From NCBI GenBank assembly GCA_036512955.1, contig DATBZX010000384.1:1-6489 (forward strand): DNA of 6,489 nucleotides. Reading direction: 5' to 3'. The first letter of the stretch is position 1. Each line of letters starts with the position of its first letter. Below are positions 6,112 through 6,489 of the stretch, in pieces. Both the position numbers and the translations under genes were made by a program. The notes under the pieces were generated by a model that saw nothing but the letters and a program-made list of their open reading frames with translations, was not told the DNA's origin and made no database searches. The DNA is from DASRAA01 sp036512955. Its GTDB lineage: Bacteria; Acidobacteriota; Terriglobia; Terriglobales; Acidobacteriaceae.

Positions 6112-6489
6112 ATGCAGAGCCTAGAAACGATTCACGACTACTTGAGAACTCACTCTGAAGAGATCGGAAAAAGAATTTTGGCATCTTACCCGGCCCTGCA
6201 CGGCGCCGACGAAACCCCTTCTCCGCTGCTTTCCCTAATGGTGCGTGTTCCATATCCAGCCCAATCCCTGGCAATCATGGGCGTGAGCAAACGTTGGCAA
6301 TTGGCGCGGAATGCCAACGTCGTGGCGGAGTGTGGCTCTGGCAAGACGCTCATTGCTCTCGGAAGCATGTTGGTTCATAGCGCCGGCAGGCCATACTCGG
6401 GCCTGGTGATGGCGCCACCACACCTGGTCGAGAAATGGGCTCGGGAAACCTTCTTTACATTGCCGCACGTGCGGGTGTTTCTCATCGAC
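6112..6489 (+). CDS. N-terminal part of a SNF2/DEAD-like helicase (3' end outside window)
   Basis: 126 codons are present and the frame is still open at the window end. The ATG at 6112 is preceded by GGAG (6102-6105) with a 6-base spacer. Residues 45-51 (RVPYPAQ) resemble the Q motif region before the ATPase core. Residues 72-79 (AECGSGKT) are a Walker A motif of the superfamily 2 type, comparable to the AEMGxGKT of SNF2 proteins with Cys in place of Met. Residues 98-112 (LVMAPPHLVEKWARE) are motif Ia as in SNF2 ATPases. The DExx box and the second RecA domain are beyond the window. Helicases of this kind accompany DUF6094 genes on integrative elements as far as I recall; the DUF6094-like fragment at the other end of this window fits that. 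It acts on DNA or nucleoprotein in the cytoplasm, function otherwise unknown. Confidence 0.85.
   Translation, partial: MQSLETIHDYLRTHSEEIGKRILASYPALHGADETPSPLLSLMVRVPYPAQSLAIMGVSKRWQLARNANVVAECGSGKTLIALGSMLVHSAGRPYSGLVMAPPHLVEKWARETFFTLPHVRVFLID

Noticed and set aside
5894..6274. 126-codon minus-strand open frame crossing the divergent gap
   Set aside because: It overlaps both the small conserved gene and the helicase start in other frames. The composition is Arg/Ser/Gly-rich shadow-like sequence.

Overview
The window reads like an accessory region (genomic island or integrated element) of a soil bacterium. The best guess is Acidobacteriota (class Terriglobia). That guess rests on the look of the large secreted protein and of the small MKLEVDCYSG-type protein, both recognised from memory and not by a search. 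Base composition is moderately GC-rich, coding density is high, and genes lie on both strands in short blocks.

Layout. (1) Bases 1-312 hold the 3' end of a gene resembling the C-terminal part of DUF6094 proteins, which are methyltransferase-like and typical of integrative elements. (2) Bases 430-1118 hold a complete type II toxin-antitoxin operon, a Phd/YefM-like antitoxin followed by a PIN-domain (VapC-type) ribonuclease. It has a 4-bp ATGA overlap, and a perfect TGTGTACACA palindrome sits just upstream as the likely autoregulatory operator. (3) Bases 1141-3363, minus strand, encode a 740-residue exported protein with a beta-rich N-terminal region and a helical, HEAT-like remainder. (4) Bases 3585-4217 encode a 210-residue protein I do not recognise. 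Its start codon lies inside a 10-bp tandem repeat that appears to have shifted the original start out of frame. (5) Bases 4318-4860 encode a DUF6573-like protein with a Cys/His cluster at its N-terminus. (6) On the minus strand lie a small conserved protein (5809-6042) and, downstream, a DJ-1/PfpI-family protein (4890-5759). (7) From 6112 to the end, a plus-strand gene encodes the N-terminus of a SNF2/DEAD-like ATPase with an intact Walker A motif; it runs off the window.

How they fit together. The DUF6094-like end, the DUF6573-like gene and the SNF2-like helicase resemble conserved genes of a mobile element. The toxin-antitoxin pair would favour retention of the element. The secreted protein, the DJ-1 protein and the small protein look like cargo or host genes. 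No integrase, transposase, tRNA, att site, CRISPR array or insertion sequence is visible, so the borders of any element lie outside the window. The points most worth following up are the tandem repeat over the start of the 210-residue gene, the operator of the toxin-antitoxin operon, and the possible methyltransferase/helicase pairing of the outer genes.
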